Assembly: GCA_013433145.1 (NCBI GenBank)
Contig: CM024187.1
Span: 3,612,826-3,676,825 of the forward strand
DNA length: 64,000 nucleotides
Direction: 5' to 3'
Source: Ascaris suum
Taxonomy: Eukaryota; Nematoda; Chromadorea; Rhabditida; Ascarididae
Within the stretch, counting starts at the first letter, position 1, and every line of letters begins with the position of its first letter. A program made the position numbers and the translations under genes. Below the pieces are notes generated by a model. It was given only the letters and a program-made list of their open reading frames with translations, was not told the DNA's origin and ran no database searches. This document shows, piece by piece, positions 25,301 to 33,991 of the stretch.

Positions 25301-28300
25301 TGAGAATTAAAAATATTTGAATTTTGGAAATTGAGAATTGGAAACTGAAAGGTTTATCGAAATTGAAGAAATTGTAAATTTGGACTCACTGAAAAGTCAG
25401 GTCCTGTCTATCGGGGGAAGGCATTCCTTCCTATTAAAATGCCTCTAAACTGCTTAAATATTGAATGAGCGGTTATATAGGTCTCGTAGGTAATATAGTC
25501 TGTAATCTTATAAGTCTCCCTATTGTGTATTTGTTCTTTTCTATGTTTGTTGTTATAATTACCAAACGATATCATATACAATAACGAGACGCGCAAAGAA
25601 TGTAATTTATAGGCGCGTTTGTTGCGGTGACTAGTTTTGTCTTCTAGGGAATATTTCACTCCTGTCCTGTTTGCTCACATTGCTCCTTTTTCCAGCAATT
25701 TCGAAGAGGGATTCATTTTACAGTACAGCGGTTTCGTTTGGGAGAGAGCTTTGTATGGAAAGCGTTTTTTTCGTGACAACAGCTTTGCGCCGTTTCCTAA
25801 GTACTAGTTTTCTGATGTAATGTCTACAATATCTAATTCCTGAAAGAACATTTACGTGTATTGTTCATTGAAGCGCACTTATTTTGATATTTCTTCTTGA
25901 AATATGCAATCTGGGAAGTACGTCTTTATTCCTACGTAGTGATGTTTAGATGGAGGATATGGAGTCCGAGTTAGAATCTGTAGATAGCCAGAAACCGCTG
26001 ATGAGGTCGACAGTGACTGCGTTCTGCAGAAACAAGACAGGTTATCGTTCACTGCAACCCATATCTCGACATTACGCCAACGGTAACCAAGTTTTCGCTG
26101 CACTTAAGCTTTCAGTTTGACGGACATCTCGATCTGTATAGCTTTCATGGAAAGAGGAAGGAGGAGGATGTGGGATGTGGATTTGCGGGCGATTACGATG
26201 GAATTAGGGAAGAGAGAGGGGGGAGGGCGGTGAGCGAAGGCATTTGCCTACGCGTAACTGGGTGTTAGCCGTCTGCTTTTTTATTTCACTACATAGATGC
26301 ACACAGACATACAGGCTGCGGACCCACTCAATTTGGCTCAATTCTGTAGTGAGCCCGGTCAGTAGTATGGCTCTTTCTGGATTAAAATTTTTCCTCTAAG
26401 TTACCATTTGTTTGAATAAAATTTGCGCAACGAGTGTGTTCCAGTTTGCCACGGACGTTTGTCTGGAAGACCACTCTCCGTCTACTCTCGCTTTTCTTTG
26501 TTGAGCCGACACTTATTTAAGCTCCGCTTTTCTCGCAAAAAAAGTTCTTCAGTAAACGAGCATAATGGGTTCCTGTTAGGCCATTCCTGTCCGTCTCGAG
26601 TGGGAAGAAGATTGGTTTCTCTTGGGAGGACCTCACGAAATTTTGTTTTCCTTCGATTATAACACTCCTTTGATTCGTCCTCCATCTGTTTGCTGTGATT
26701 TGGAAAATTAGCGCAGCAACATCTTCCTAAGTACATCACTGGTGGCTGTCTGCCTTGATAGGGTGAGCGCAACATATTTAAACAACATTCAGGGCCGCGT
26801 ACATGTATTAAACAAATCCAGCTGCTATTCCGTTGGCTGCATACATACCAGGTTGGTGGGCATAAAGGGCAACGAAAGCGGTATAGCCCGTGCTGACTTC
26901 TTGTGCACCGCACACTCTTTTAAGTGACACCGCTTGCTTTCATTGCTGTTCGCCGCGTTCATATCAATAGGTGATGATCTGTAAACACTCATTTAGTTCC
27001 AGCGATGTTGAATGGAATCATACAAGGACGGGGCTTGCCCAAACAATCGACAGCAATCCGCGGCTTCATTTCGAGGCGTCGTTTATTCAACATCCGATTG
27101 AGAACGGTACGCCTGTGCATTGTTTTAGGCGAATCCATTGATCCGTTGCAGTGAATGTAAAATGCGGAGAGAAAAGTTGACGCTGGAAACTTCTAACCCT
27201 TCTGCGCATTAGCATTGCTATATTCGTGAGCTTCTCTTGTTGACTGCTTGTCTGCCTGTTCGTCTGTCTGCCCACAGCCCATCATACACACAAACAAAGT
27301 TGCGTTCAAGCTTGCGTTCTTATGCAAGTTGTTAGCATGTATTGATGTGGTTAACTTGTGCGCATATCAAGCGCTTTTAAATAGTGAGACCGAAGGCGGG
27401 TTGGTACTCGTCATATTTGATAGTCTTCGTTGTTAGGTGATATAGTCGGTTGTAGTACTCGCCATGGGCATGAGGCCCTCACTCACTGCTGTAGCAGGTG
27501 TATGCGAAGTGGAATGGTGTGGCAACACAGCAGCAATCACAACAAAACGCGTATTTCCATGGCGCTTACGAGCTTCTATCGCCACCGAAATCGTACACAG
27601 TACTTACGTACACCTACACGGCATCCATATTATATCCTCTATTATCGCAGGCTGCATATATGGATTGTGAACCGAACGGGGAGGTTAGGTTGGTAAATCG
27701 CTTCTTGTAGTTTGTTGGTGGAAAATTACGATGAGGGGGGAGGGGAGGGCGGAGTGACATTATAGGGTGGAGAGTGGTATTGCTGATGTTGGACTGGAGA
27801 CAACCGGACTAGGTATTGGGCTTAATTCAGTCACGAGAAAATAAAGACAGGGAATGAATGAAGAGGGCGAATATAAGCCAGTCGAGAAGGTCGGTGCACG
27901 GGATAGGATTTGTAGATTGATTCATGTGATGAAGAAGTGTTGGTTTAGAAATGGCTGAGCGCCTCACGGGTTGCATCAGTCAATGGAACGCTGTCGTCGA
28001 CTTGGTACTTCAATTCAGAGAACTGGTTAGTATCTCGCCTTTATCCGCTTGACTGTGTCGTTCAGTTGAAAATCTGCTGAGATATGGGCATATTAACAGG
28101 GGATATAGATGGCTGCATTCTGCCAGAGGAACGCTTGGAAATGGCTGTGTGTGGCAGAGATATAATTGGAAGGAGGGGGGAGAAGGCATTATGTAACTCA
28201 GGTTTGTAAATGGAATCTATTTCGAGTCAAAGACAATGTGAATTTTTTCCATGGGACCTGACGCCCAGAGATTCCTGTCGTGCGTTTTTGATCATTTAGT

Positions 28301-31300
28301 GAGCAAAAACGTCAGCAGGAACAGCAGGCGTTGATGCAAGAGATGATGGCCACAATGCAGAACCGACTGACGGCTCTCTCGGTCGGTGCGACGCAGACCA
28401 CAGCAACGTCGACTGTGGATCCGGACCTCGACGATGAGGTTACAACCTTCACTTACGTTTCGGACGAGAACGTTACGTTTGAAACGTGGTTCAAACGCTA
28501 CGAGGACAACTTCAACATCGACGCTGAGAAGCTTGATGACGCAGAACGTGTGCGCTTCTTGTTGCGGAAACTCGACGCAACGGCCTACGAGAAGTACGCA
28601 AACTGCATTCTCCGAATCACCCGCGCGACGTGGAATTCGGAGAAACGATCAACATCCTCAAGCGCATCTTCGGACCCAAGGTATCGCTATTCAATCAGCG
28701 TTATCATACCTGAAACTTGTCAGGAATCCGCGAGACGAGATCACGACATATGGCATTATCGTCAACCGGGAATGCGAGAAGTTTCGTCTGGGTGAACTCA
28801 ACGCAGAGCAGTTCAAATGCCTCATCTTCGTATGCGGACTTCAATCGCCAGCGGATGCCGATTGTCGACTTCAGTCGCTCAACGGGATCGATATAAACGC
28901 TAGCGCAACGTTCAAGGACCTCATCGCGGAATACAGACGGCTTGACAATCTCAAACACGAGAACAGGATGGTCGAAGATTCGAGCGCGATCCAAGCGGCC
29001 AACGTTGCGGCAATTCCGGATAAGCCGAGGCGCTTCAAGCGGAAGGAGGAGGAAGAGCGATCCAAGCGTCAGACGCAACACGACAAGGCAGCGACACCAA
29101 GGATATCGTCGTCAAAGCAGCGGTCCAAATATCCGATGGGACACGACAGAGCAGCTACACCGAGGACACCGTGCTGGCAATGTGGCGGCATGCACTTCGT
29201 CAAGGAATGCCGATTCTCAGGTGCGCTCAGTGCGGAAACACAGGACACAAAGAAGACTACTGCGCGTGCAATCGGAGACAGCACAAGCAGAATGAACGAT
29301 TCCCGCGCTGTCAGTCGGACAATATTCAAAGCGTCCAGACGACGACGGGTGCGCGAGAACGGCGGAAGTTCGTCACTGTGCTCATCCGCGGACATTCAGT
29401 TCGATTCCAAGTGGACGCAGGACCGGACATCACGGTTTTATCAAAGGCGTCATGGAAATGACTCGGGTCCCCTAGTCTACAGCCAATCGGGGAGGAAGCC
29501 CTCGACGCATCGAACAATCCAATCTGTTTCTCTGGACGGGCAACCAGAACGCCCAAGACAAACGGACGGACGGCAGCAGGACGCATCTTCGTGGCCTATG
29601 GCAACAACGCGCGCAACTTCTTGGGCCTCGACTTCATCGACAAGTTGGACCTATGGAACTTGGCCAGACTGCGCGACAATGTCCGATGGGTTATTCCCAA
29701 CAATGAGGACAGGATGGTCGCCGCTATCAGAATGGAAGCCGACGTACAGGACGCTCTCCGACGCAACCAACGCACTTCCAGTGGCAGCGCAGGAAATCGC
29801 GAACGCAACTCGGCGAGACGACCTGCCCCAAACGGCTGTTTACTATATGCACACATATGGCCGCAGTCAATTCAGGACCGACGTCTCCGACAGCTCTTCA
29901 ACCGCCGCGACACGCTTAGTACTATAGATGGATTCAGTACTACAGTACGGAAGAACAACAACACGGGCGGACTTCAATCGACGCTCAACGAGTTGATCTC
30001 GTGTCGTCAGAAATTATCTTTTTCAGAAGACGAGGTGGATGAACGGAGTGGTGCTACGCAGACATGGCCGTGTCACATACGAGGTTCTGGTCGGATCAGA
30101 AGTTTGGACGCTCCACATCAACCAACTTCGCCGATGTAGCACCAAGCAGGATGACTCTCCAGCAGATGCAGTGCTCACCTCGCTACTGGACGACGTCGAT
30201 GCTCGATCAATCCCACGAGCTATCCAAGTCAGACCAGCGGATCTGCCAATCGTACAGCAACGGGTAGAGCCACAACAGAATTGTCGACGATCAACACCCA
30301 GCTCGGGCTCGGTAGATCTCCGCCGTTCAACTCGTGATCGACACGCTCAACAAAGTTTTAGCGGGAAGGTCAACGCAGAACTTACCATGGGTCGACGGAT
30401 CGTGTACGCAGGCGGACAGATCATAGACACGGACGAAAGGATCGAATTCAGCGGAGAGATGTTGGGTATGGCGCTGAAGAGCCAACCCAAGATATCTACT
30501 TTTGATCTAACATTGCAGTGATCACCTTTATTCGTATGGTCGATTGTCGTTCATTGTTCTTCACACAATGTGTCACTGATCGACTTATGTGCTTTTGTGC
30601 TGCCCCAGGCGATGTCTGAGGCCTATATAAGTCAGGCTTCAGCCCGTCGGAGTCAGTCTTCTCCATTCTTCGGTCTTCATTGCCAGTCTCCATTCGTCAG
30701 TTCTTCAGTCGGCATCCTTTCATTGTTACCACTCACCTCTCGCTATTCTACTCGTCTTGGGAGCTGTGGTGTTCCCAACAAACAACTTCTATTATCCCGT
30801 GTCATTTCACGTTCCACTCGGCCTCCTTCTTCACATCGCCGCTGCCAGAGTTATAACAGTTGGCGACCACAAATACAACATTTGGCGATCGATTACAACA
30901 ATCTGCTTCGTCTTGAAGCGCATTGTTGAAGCGGCTGCGAGGTCTTCTGAAACCAATAGAAACCGTGAAAGATATTTTTGATTCTCCAGTTGAGGCTGTC
31001 GGATAAAGAGTTGTACGAAGGGACTGTCGCTGTAACGGTTTCCCGAGCTTAGCGTAAGGTTTGCGCAAGGTAAGATGGTCAGCGTGTTCCGTTTATTGTT
31101 GCTTGAGATTTGAGTGCATATGATTACTTGTGAATTGCAAAGTAACATAACAATTTATCGTTATTTTCTTCTCGACACCTTATTTAGGTTGTTCATGACT
31201 AAAATGCCATCATTTTTTTTTCGACATGTGCAAAAATTTTCGCAAATTGCAGTCGCTTAAGCTGGAGCAGGTCGGTCTTATAGCACGAGACTCCTCAAAA

Positions 31301-31738
31301 ATGGCTCACTAAGTAGGTGGGCGCTCCGCTTAATGGGTCTCTTAGGAATTAAACCAGCCACTGTTGGGCGTGGTCTTATTAGATATGCGAAATTTGCTAG
31401 TAGGCTTGTTGGGGACAAGTCGAGGAGTTGAATCCTCATTTAGCATATAAATAAGACTGATATGGGCACACGGACGTCAGTAGTCGTTGAATTGATTTGT
31501 ATTTTTGTTGATTACAGTTTGTCGTTCTTATACAAAAATTATATTTTGAGTATTTGTTGTGTTCTATTTCAAATGAACGATCACTTCGTTTAAAGTGTTG
31601 CTAGCTTCATTTATCGACGCTTTACAGCTGCAGACATCGCAGAACCTGTGCACTAATGACCGGGAAAGGATGATGGATATGCTTAGATCCGGCATCTTCG
31701 ATGGACGCAGACGGCTGGACGTCTTCGACCACCAATAA
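13258..31738 (+). CDS. WDR62: WDR62/MAPKBP1-family WD-repeat protein gene (multi-exon; 5' exon not found)
   Basis: Consecutive plus-strand exons translate into a protein collinear with vertebrate WDR62 and MAPKBP1 over most of their double WD40 propeller. These large scaffolds bind JNK-pathway kinases, and WDR62 acts at spindle poles and centrosomes. Recognised blocks include GKYLVTGE, VRVWELYNADGQFAA, VVSVGNEYDGQIAVWDW, FTKGTVRSFDIETAKL, SIRISPDGRHLACGRTDGN, EAEVMCLEYS, GGRDRFIHIYDPLNGY and NGSIFLWRLADFL. Exons are 13258–13378, 13773–13883, 14544–14660, 14841–14954, 15421–15543, 16763–16983, 17247–17409, 18224 (or 18263)–18373, 18713–18811, 19577 (or 19595)–19664, 19989–20086, 20697–20827, 21047–21121, 21242 (or 21320)–21505, 22359–22507, 23124–23267 and 24315–24396. 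Probable tail exons are 25950–26082 and 31634–31738. Nearly all phases agree. The N-terminal exon upstream of the first propeller block was not found. WDR62 versus MAPKBP1 cannot be separated; invertebrates usually have one gene. Confidence 0.85.
13773..13883 (+). CDS. WDR62: WDR62-like exon: GGHNPSVRVWEL block
   Basis: Phase 0 at both ends (37 codons), donor GTAAGC. GGHNPSVRVWELYNADGQ matches the family's GHMPAVRVWDV strand and ends in the ITCV of the next blade. Confidence 0.85.
14544..14660 (+). CDS. WDR62: WDR62-like exon: VVSVGNEYDGQIAVWDW block
   Basis: Starts after GTTTAG, ends before GTAGGT, 39 codons. MRVVSVGNEYDGQIAVWDWR aligns with [20 protein letters not shown], including the family-specific insertion between the strands. 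Residues then read ASSRFVSRV against ASNKVSSRV. Confidence 0.85.
14841..14954 (+). CDS. WDR62: WDR62-like exon: VGVRHVRFWYV block
   Basis: Acceptor TTTTCTCAG, phase 0. MYVTVGVRHVRFWYVPGT matches YFVTAGNRHIKFWYL of the family. The donor GTGTCA is weak, but the frame stops soon after, so an end near 14954 is likely. Confidence 0.8.
15421..15543 (+). CDS. WDR62: WDR62-like exon: GRSAVL...EFNDRQ block
   Basis: 41 codons, phase 0. GRSAVLLDRRNDTFVDVCCA aligns with [20 protein letters not shown], and LVEFNDRQ with LCEFSDRR. This linker is diagnostic for the WDR62/MAPKBP1 family. The acceptor is TTTAAG. Confidence 0.8.
16763..16983 (+). CDS. WDR62: WDR62-like exon: FIGFTKGTVRSFD block
   Basis: Starts after GCTTCAG and ends at a GTGAAC donor in phase 2. 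LGDNGLFIGFTKGTVRSFDI matches the family's ...IFCGCADGTVRLFN blade, followed by CKPHSL against RPHAL. Confidence 0.8.
17247..17409 (+). CDS. WDR62: WDR62-like exon: LPDVRALCYN ... IFAVE block
   Basis: Phase fits the preceding exon. ECSDQSLYSWQKSVDG aligns with VYNDHSIYVWDVRDP, and SAPIFAVE with SSCVWSVE. Donor GTAATT. Confidence 0.8.
18224..18373 (+). CDS. WDR62: WDR62-like exon: FITGAADATIRIWN block
   Basis: LPAGTFITGAADATIRIWNF aligns with LPPSSFITCSSDNTIRLWN. The start is uncertain: CTCTAG before 18224 and TTGAG before 18263 are both in phase. The former is the better acceptor; the latter gives a length closer to the vertebrate proteins. Confidence 0.75.
18713..18811 (+). CDS. WDR62: WDR62-like exon: ESKVIHISDSG block
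   Basis: Acceptor TCTACAG. VNACWQESKVIHISDSGSL aligns with ILSSDLIKIIYVDGNTQAL. A GTATGT donor ends it in phase 0, but the next exon needs phase 1, so the true donor is elsewhere or a small exon is missing. Confidence 0.65.
19577..19664 (+). CDS. WDR62: WDR62-like exon: GARSIRISPDGRHLACGRTDGN block
   Basis: ARSIRISPDGRHLACGRTDG matches the family's [21 protein letters not shown], the first blade of the second propeller. Acceptors at TTTCAG (start 19577) and CAGTAG (start 19595) are both possible. Donor GTAAGT leaves phase 2. Confidence 0.8.
19989..20086 (+). CDS. WDR62: WDR62-like exon: HEAEVMCLEYS block
   Basis: Acceptor CATTTCAG and donor GTAAAC fit both neighbours in phase. AMHEAHEAEVMCLEYS aligns with KVEAHDSEILCLEYS, a signature segment of the family. 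Confidence 0.85.
20697..20827 (+). CDS. WDR62: WDR62-like exon: GGRDRFIHIYD block
   Basis: MASGGRDRFIHIYDPLNGYL aligns with LASASRDRLIHVLD. STVHSIVFAS aligns with SSITAVKFAAS. Donor GTATGC, phase 0. Confidence 0.85.
21047..21121 (+). CDS. WDR62: WDR62-like exon: LLSCASDKTIVMR block
   Basis: 25 codons between TTTCAG and GTGACT. LILLSCASDKTIVMRKM aligns with VRMISCGADKSIYFR. Confidence 0.8.
21242..21505 (+). CDS. WDR62: WDR62-like exon: MAMGADGVVVACLDKQLKTFS block
   Basis: FERLNQITAQFGFTGMAMG aligns with the FTRTHHVVRKTTLYDMDV segment, followed by VVACLDKQLKTF. The start is ambiguous: 21242 after ATAG gives an extra 26 residues, while 21320 after GTAAG gives family-like spacing. Donor GTAATT. 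Confidence 0.75.
22359..22507 (+). CDS. WDR62: WDR62-like exon: CTDRKVYIVNMSTGEC block
   Basis: Acceptor TTGCAG. VVCTDRKVYIVNMSTGECEA aligns with TSCSDKNLSIFDFSSGECVA, and ADVAFSSDCR with TGMKFSNDCK. Phase-2 donor GTTATA. Confidence 0.85.
23124..23267 (+). CDS. WDR62: WDR62-like exon: last WD blade and start of C-terminal tail
   Basis: Phase fits the preceding exon. YLIVVSSNGSIFLWRLADFL aligns with HLISVSGDSCIFVWRL, closing the second propeller. A basic, probably helical segment follows (KKMNSKQKRMKLAQEHIGG). Confidence 0.85.
24315..24396 (+). CDS. WDR62: WDR62-like tail exon, Ser/Glu-rich
   Basis: The phase fits the previous exon exactly (AG|G). It encodes an acidic low-complexity piece (SQTPEGSIASEDGVTGEETG), as expected just after the propellers. 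Donor GTGGGG is acceptable. Confidence 0.6.
24735..24780. repeat. Perfect 13-bp inverted repeat (hairpin)
   Basis: AAAATTTTAAGCT at 24743–24755 is the exact inverse complement of AGCTTAAAATTTT at 24760–24772, with loop GTTA. The flanks ATTCTA and TAGAAT extend the stem after a 2-bp mismatch. It lies in the presumed intron of the WDR62-like gene. It could be a cruciform or an intronic RNA hairpin; its function is unknown. Confidence 0.75.
25950..26082 (+). CDS. WDR62: Probable WDR62-like tail exon (MEDMESELESVDS...)
   Basis: Open between GTTTAG and a GTAACC donor. It starts phase 0, as exon 24315–24396 requires. It reads MEDMESELESVDSQKPLMRS followed by TVTAFCRNKTGYRS. Vertebrate tails in this region diverge, so assignment rests on phase and position. 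The ATG could alternatively start a separate gene. Confidence 0.45.
26742..26930 (+). mobile_element. LINE RNase H domain remnant
   Basis: The frame reads VGCIHTRLVGIKGNESGIAR. H-x-G-I-x-G-N-E-x-A-D-x-x-A-R is the C-terminal RNase H signature of non-LTR retrotransposons, and here the A-D pair is disturbed. No complete reverse transcriptase lies beside it. The overlapping minus-strand frame 26913–26482 is probably a shadow. Confidence 0.4.
28032..28299. mobile_element. 268-bp insertion inside gag flanked by duplicated TTAG
   Basis: The left side reads GAACTGGTTAG and the right side TTAG|TGAGCAAAAACG. Joining GAACTGGTTAG directly to TGAGCAAAA restores a continuous gag frame (E-L-V-S-E-Q-K-R). 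The inserted sequence has no clear terminal inverted repeats. TTAG at both edges looks like a 4-bp target-site duplication. An intron (GTTAGT ... TTTAG) is less likely, because its removal would shift the frame. Confidence 0.6.
30519..30858 (+). repeat. Long terminal repeat with TATA box, followed by a primer-binding site
   Basis: It begins with TG at the polyprotein stop and ends with CA in TTATAACA. TATATAAG at 30624–30631 is a promoter-like TATA box. TGGCGACCAC follows two bases after the end (30861–30870). TGG plus seven bases is the form of a tRNA primer-binding site, which belongs after a 5' LTR, not a 3' LTR. So this copy may have been shared by two elements. No second copy of the LTR was seen upstream. 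Confidence 0.55.
31634..31738 (+). CDS. WDR62: C-terminal coding exon with stop (probable end of WDR62-like gene)
   Basis: After CTGCAG the frame reads TSQNLCTNDRERMMDMLRSG, continues with FDGRRRLDVFDHQ and ends at TAA 31736–31738. Its length, charge and placement are typical of a last exon. It belongs to a plus-strand gene, and the WDR62-like gene is the only one open upstream. The link is inference, because intermediate exons were not all found. Confidence 0.45.
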   Translation, partial: TSQNLCTNDRERMMDMLRSGIFDGRRRLDVFDHQ

Positions 31739-32035
31739 CTGCAAGATCACACCACTAGTTCTCATTTTAGGCTTTCTAATAGCAGATTTAGCTCGGTTTT
31801 TGAAGGAAATCGCGATTGTTGCGGTCGAAACGTGTGATGAGGTTTTTTTAGAATTTATGGCTCTGGAGCAGTGAAGAGAATCTTGACCTTAGGGTGCTTG
31901 CAAACCAAAGGTGGTCTTTAACAGGACAGAGTCGATTAGTGAGGTAAAACAAAGCATGAAGAAGTTTGCATTTGCATTTGCTAAGTTTGCATTTGCTCCT
32001 TCCCTTTGTGGTATCGTTGATTAACTTTTCGCTGA

Positions 32036-32692
32036 CCTCGTAACTCGTCTCTCATTGTATTTTGAATGCTGTGAACTGGAAGTTTATGTTTTGTGTTTAA
32101 AATTTTGTCAGTAAGTCGTTTCATTCTACAAAGACACCAGATGTTTTACGTCCATTTTGTATGCAATTGCTACTCAGATTCGCACCTTTCATCAGATATG
32201 TAAATTTGAGAGTGTTTGTTTAAGTTGCCGCAGTTGCGATATATTATTTATCGAATGGCGCCTTCTAAGGATAAGATTGAGTAGACAGTTGGAAAACTAT
32301 CAGGTGAATGCGGAATTGTGGTTGGAAGAGAAAATGAGGTGTCTACCTAAGAAATAATTTCGCTCTTTAGTTGCCATTTCAACGAAAATCGTCAGCCAGA
32401 AGTAAAGGGTGCACTAAGTGGCAGTCCCTAAAGATTAAGGATGTTGCCCCATTATCGGACACTAGACCAATATTGAACTCAATCAGCACTATCCGCAAGG
32501 AAGATTGGCTTCAGACATGTGCATGTTTAGTCTTTCTATAAACTGCTAAGTGTGTAGTGAATCGTCTCATTGTTTTTTGTTGTCGAGTCCTCTCATTCTA
32601 TTTTGAATGCTGTGAATTGGAAGTTTATGTCTTGTGCTTAAAATTTTGTCAGTAAATCTCATTCTACAGAAAAGAGGCCAGAAGTTTTACAT
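32036..32692 (+). repeat. Direct duplication, two ~110-bp copies about 545 bp apart
   Basis: Copy 1 (about 32036–32152) and copy 2 (about 32581–32692) share long runs such as TTTTGAATGCTGTGAA and AAAATTTTGTCAGTAA. They differ by scattered substitutions and a few indels. No transposon ends were seen, so this is probably a local segmental duplication. Confidence 0.75.
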
Positions 32693-32901
32693 AGAGTGAT
32701 GGCACTTATTAGTTCCGGTTGCTCCGGCTCCTTTTTCAACCGCTATTTCCATAGCTTGCAGTTATCTGTTCGGTTGAATCGAAAGTATGTGAAACCTACT
32801 GCCTTGGAGGCTTCGCTTACTCGTCCTCCATGTGGTTTTTATAGTCCTTCAGCCGAAAACTCAGAAAATGAAAATGTGGGCGATTTTAACTCGACTGCAG
32901 A

Positions 32902-32956
32902 TGCAAATGTTCGGTTGTGGTCGCTGCCGTATTTAAGCAGCGTGGCTTGCCTAGCA
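32902..32956 (+). CDS. Possible short exon with a WD-like motif
   Basis: Between a GACTGCAG acceptor and a GTGCTG donor the frame reads DANVRLWSLPYLSSVACLA, resembling the last strand of a WD40 blade (D-x-x-V-R-L-W). No neighbouring blades could be found, so a chance frame is a serious alternative. Confidence 0.2.
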
Positions 32957-33991
32957 GGTGCTGCAAGGCAACCAGTGCGGATCGTCGACATTCCGGTTAT
33001 CGCCTTTTGTTTGGCATCGTCAAACCGAAAGAATCTACAATCTCCTTCAATTATGTTTTCCTGTCCCATTTGCAAAAAGCGTCAATGGAAGAAATGAAAC
33101 CGTGAAAACCAATTTACCTCTCGAATATACCTTCAAACTGAAGCCTAGTGGATTATATTCAAATAAATGGTTTTTATAGTCGACTTCACTGTGTCCAAAT
33201 TTGTAGGTGTTGTGAATCTTTCAATAAATCAGTTACTGAATGACCGTCTATTAAGAACTTGACTAGCTGAATCCCCAAGGTTTCTCTATCAGGACTGAGC
33301 AGGTGACCACATGATGTTGGCTGGATTCTGAGAGCGGCTGAAGAGTTGACGTTAGAAGCCGATGGGAGAAGTTGTATGAGCGCGCATGAACAAAAGTCGA
33401 CAGCCGAGGTGAAGAACACGATAAGTACTACTCCGCAATGATGCGCCTCGTGGGGATGAAGCTGTACTAATACTGAATCCAAGCAGCAGTACGCACAAGC
33501 AACAATGAATGCGACTGTGTGGGCAGCACTCATTGTTTACCTGTTGTTGTTGTGACTCAATCAGACGACAACACAGCAGAAATGAGTCAAAGGTTTGGGA
33601 GGGGAACTCTGCATTGTGTGATTGTCTGGAGCTTCCCACTCCAAGGTACAGAAAACTTCCAATCGTCAAATTTTGCCAGCTTAGATAGTAATATTCGGAT
33701 TTTTAAATGTTGCATTGCCACAAACAAACTCAAGGCCTAAACTGAAACAACATAACATCCATCACGATTATCTGATATGCTACACATTCGGTCGATTCAT
33801 CACTAGCAGTGAAATTTGCTTTAAATTACAGTAGTGTGCCAGCAGGCTTAGTGCAGTTGTCCACTCGTCACACTGCGGTGTGGCTGAGCACTCAGAAACT
33901 TAACCTCTGTACATCTTTGCGATACCCAGCCGCCAATTAACGATGTGTCGGAACACCGATGAGCACTCGGGAACTTCGAACGCATTAGAAT

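Larger units (their letters stand above)
27951..30858 (+). mobile_element. Truncated Ty3/Gypsy-type LTR retrotransposon (gag, protease, IN tail, 3' LTR)
   Basis: A gag starts at ATG 27951 (MAERLTGC). It continues after a 268-bp insertion with the matrix/capsid-like stretch FETWFKRYEDNF and the FKCLIFVCGLQSP block, then two CCHC knuckles near 29170–29260 (CWQCGG-x-H and CAQCGNTGH). A retropepsin-like segment follows at about 29400–29455, with D-A-G in place of D-T/S-G. A sequence like the end of the protease/linker (FLGLDFIDKLDLW) follows. Reverse transcriptase, RNase H and most of integrase are missing. The polyprotein tail resumes at 30039 (RVTYEVLVGSEVWTLHINQL) and stops at 30519–30521. Gag alone needs at least two frame changes. 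No 5' LTR was found. The element is dead and lies in a presumed intron of the WDR62-like gene. Confidence 0.75.

Noticed and set aside
26482..26913. 143-residue minus-strand frame as a gene
   Set aside because: It overlaps a plus-strand LINE RNase H signature and has no motif of its own; best explained as a shadow.
28386..29927. A 513-residue continuous open frame
   Set aside because: It is the longest frame in the window, but only its middle (about 28690–29240) is the true gag frame. The ends read other frames of the same element, so it is not one protein.
32839..33097. C-terminal zinc-ribbon-like CPICKK frame downstream of the WD-like exon
   Set aside because: Only one cysteine pair is present, the frame stops at once and an overlapping minus frame is equally open.
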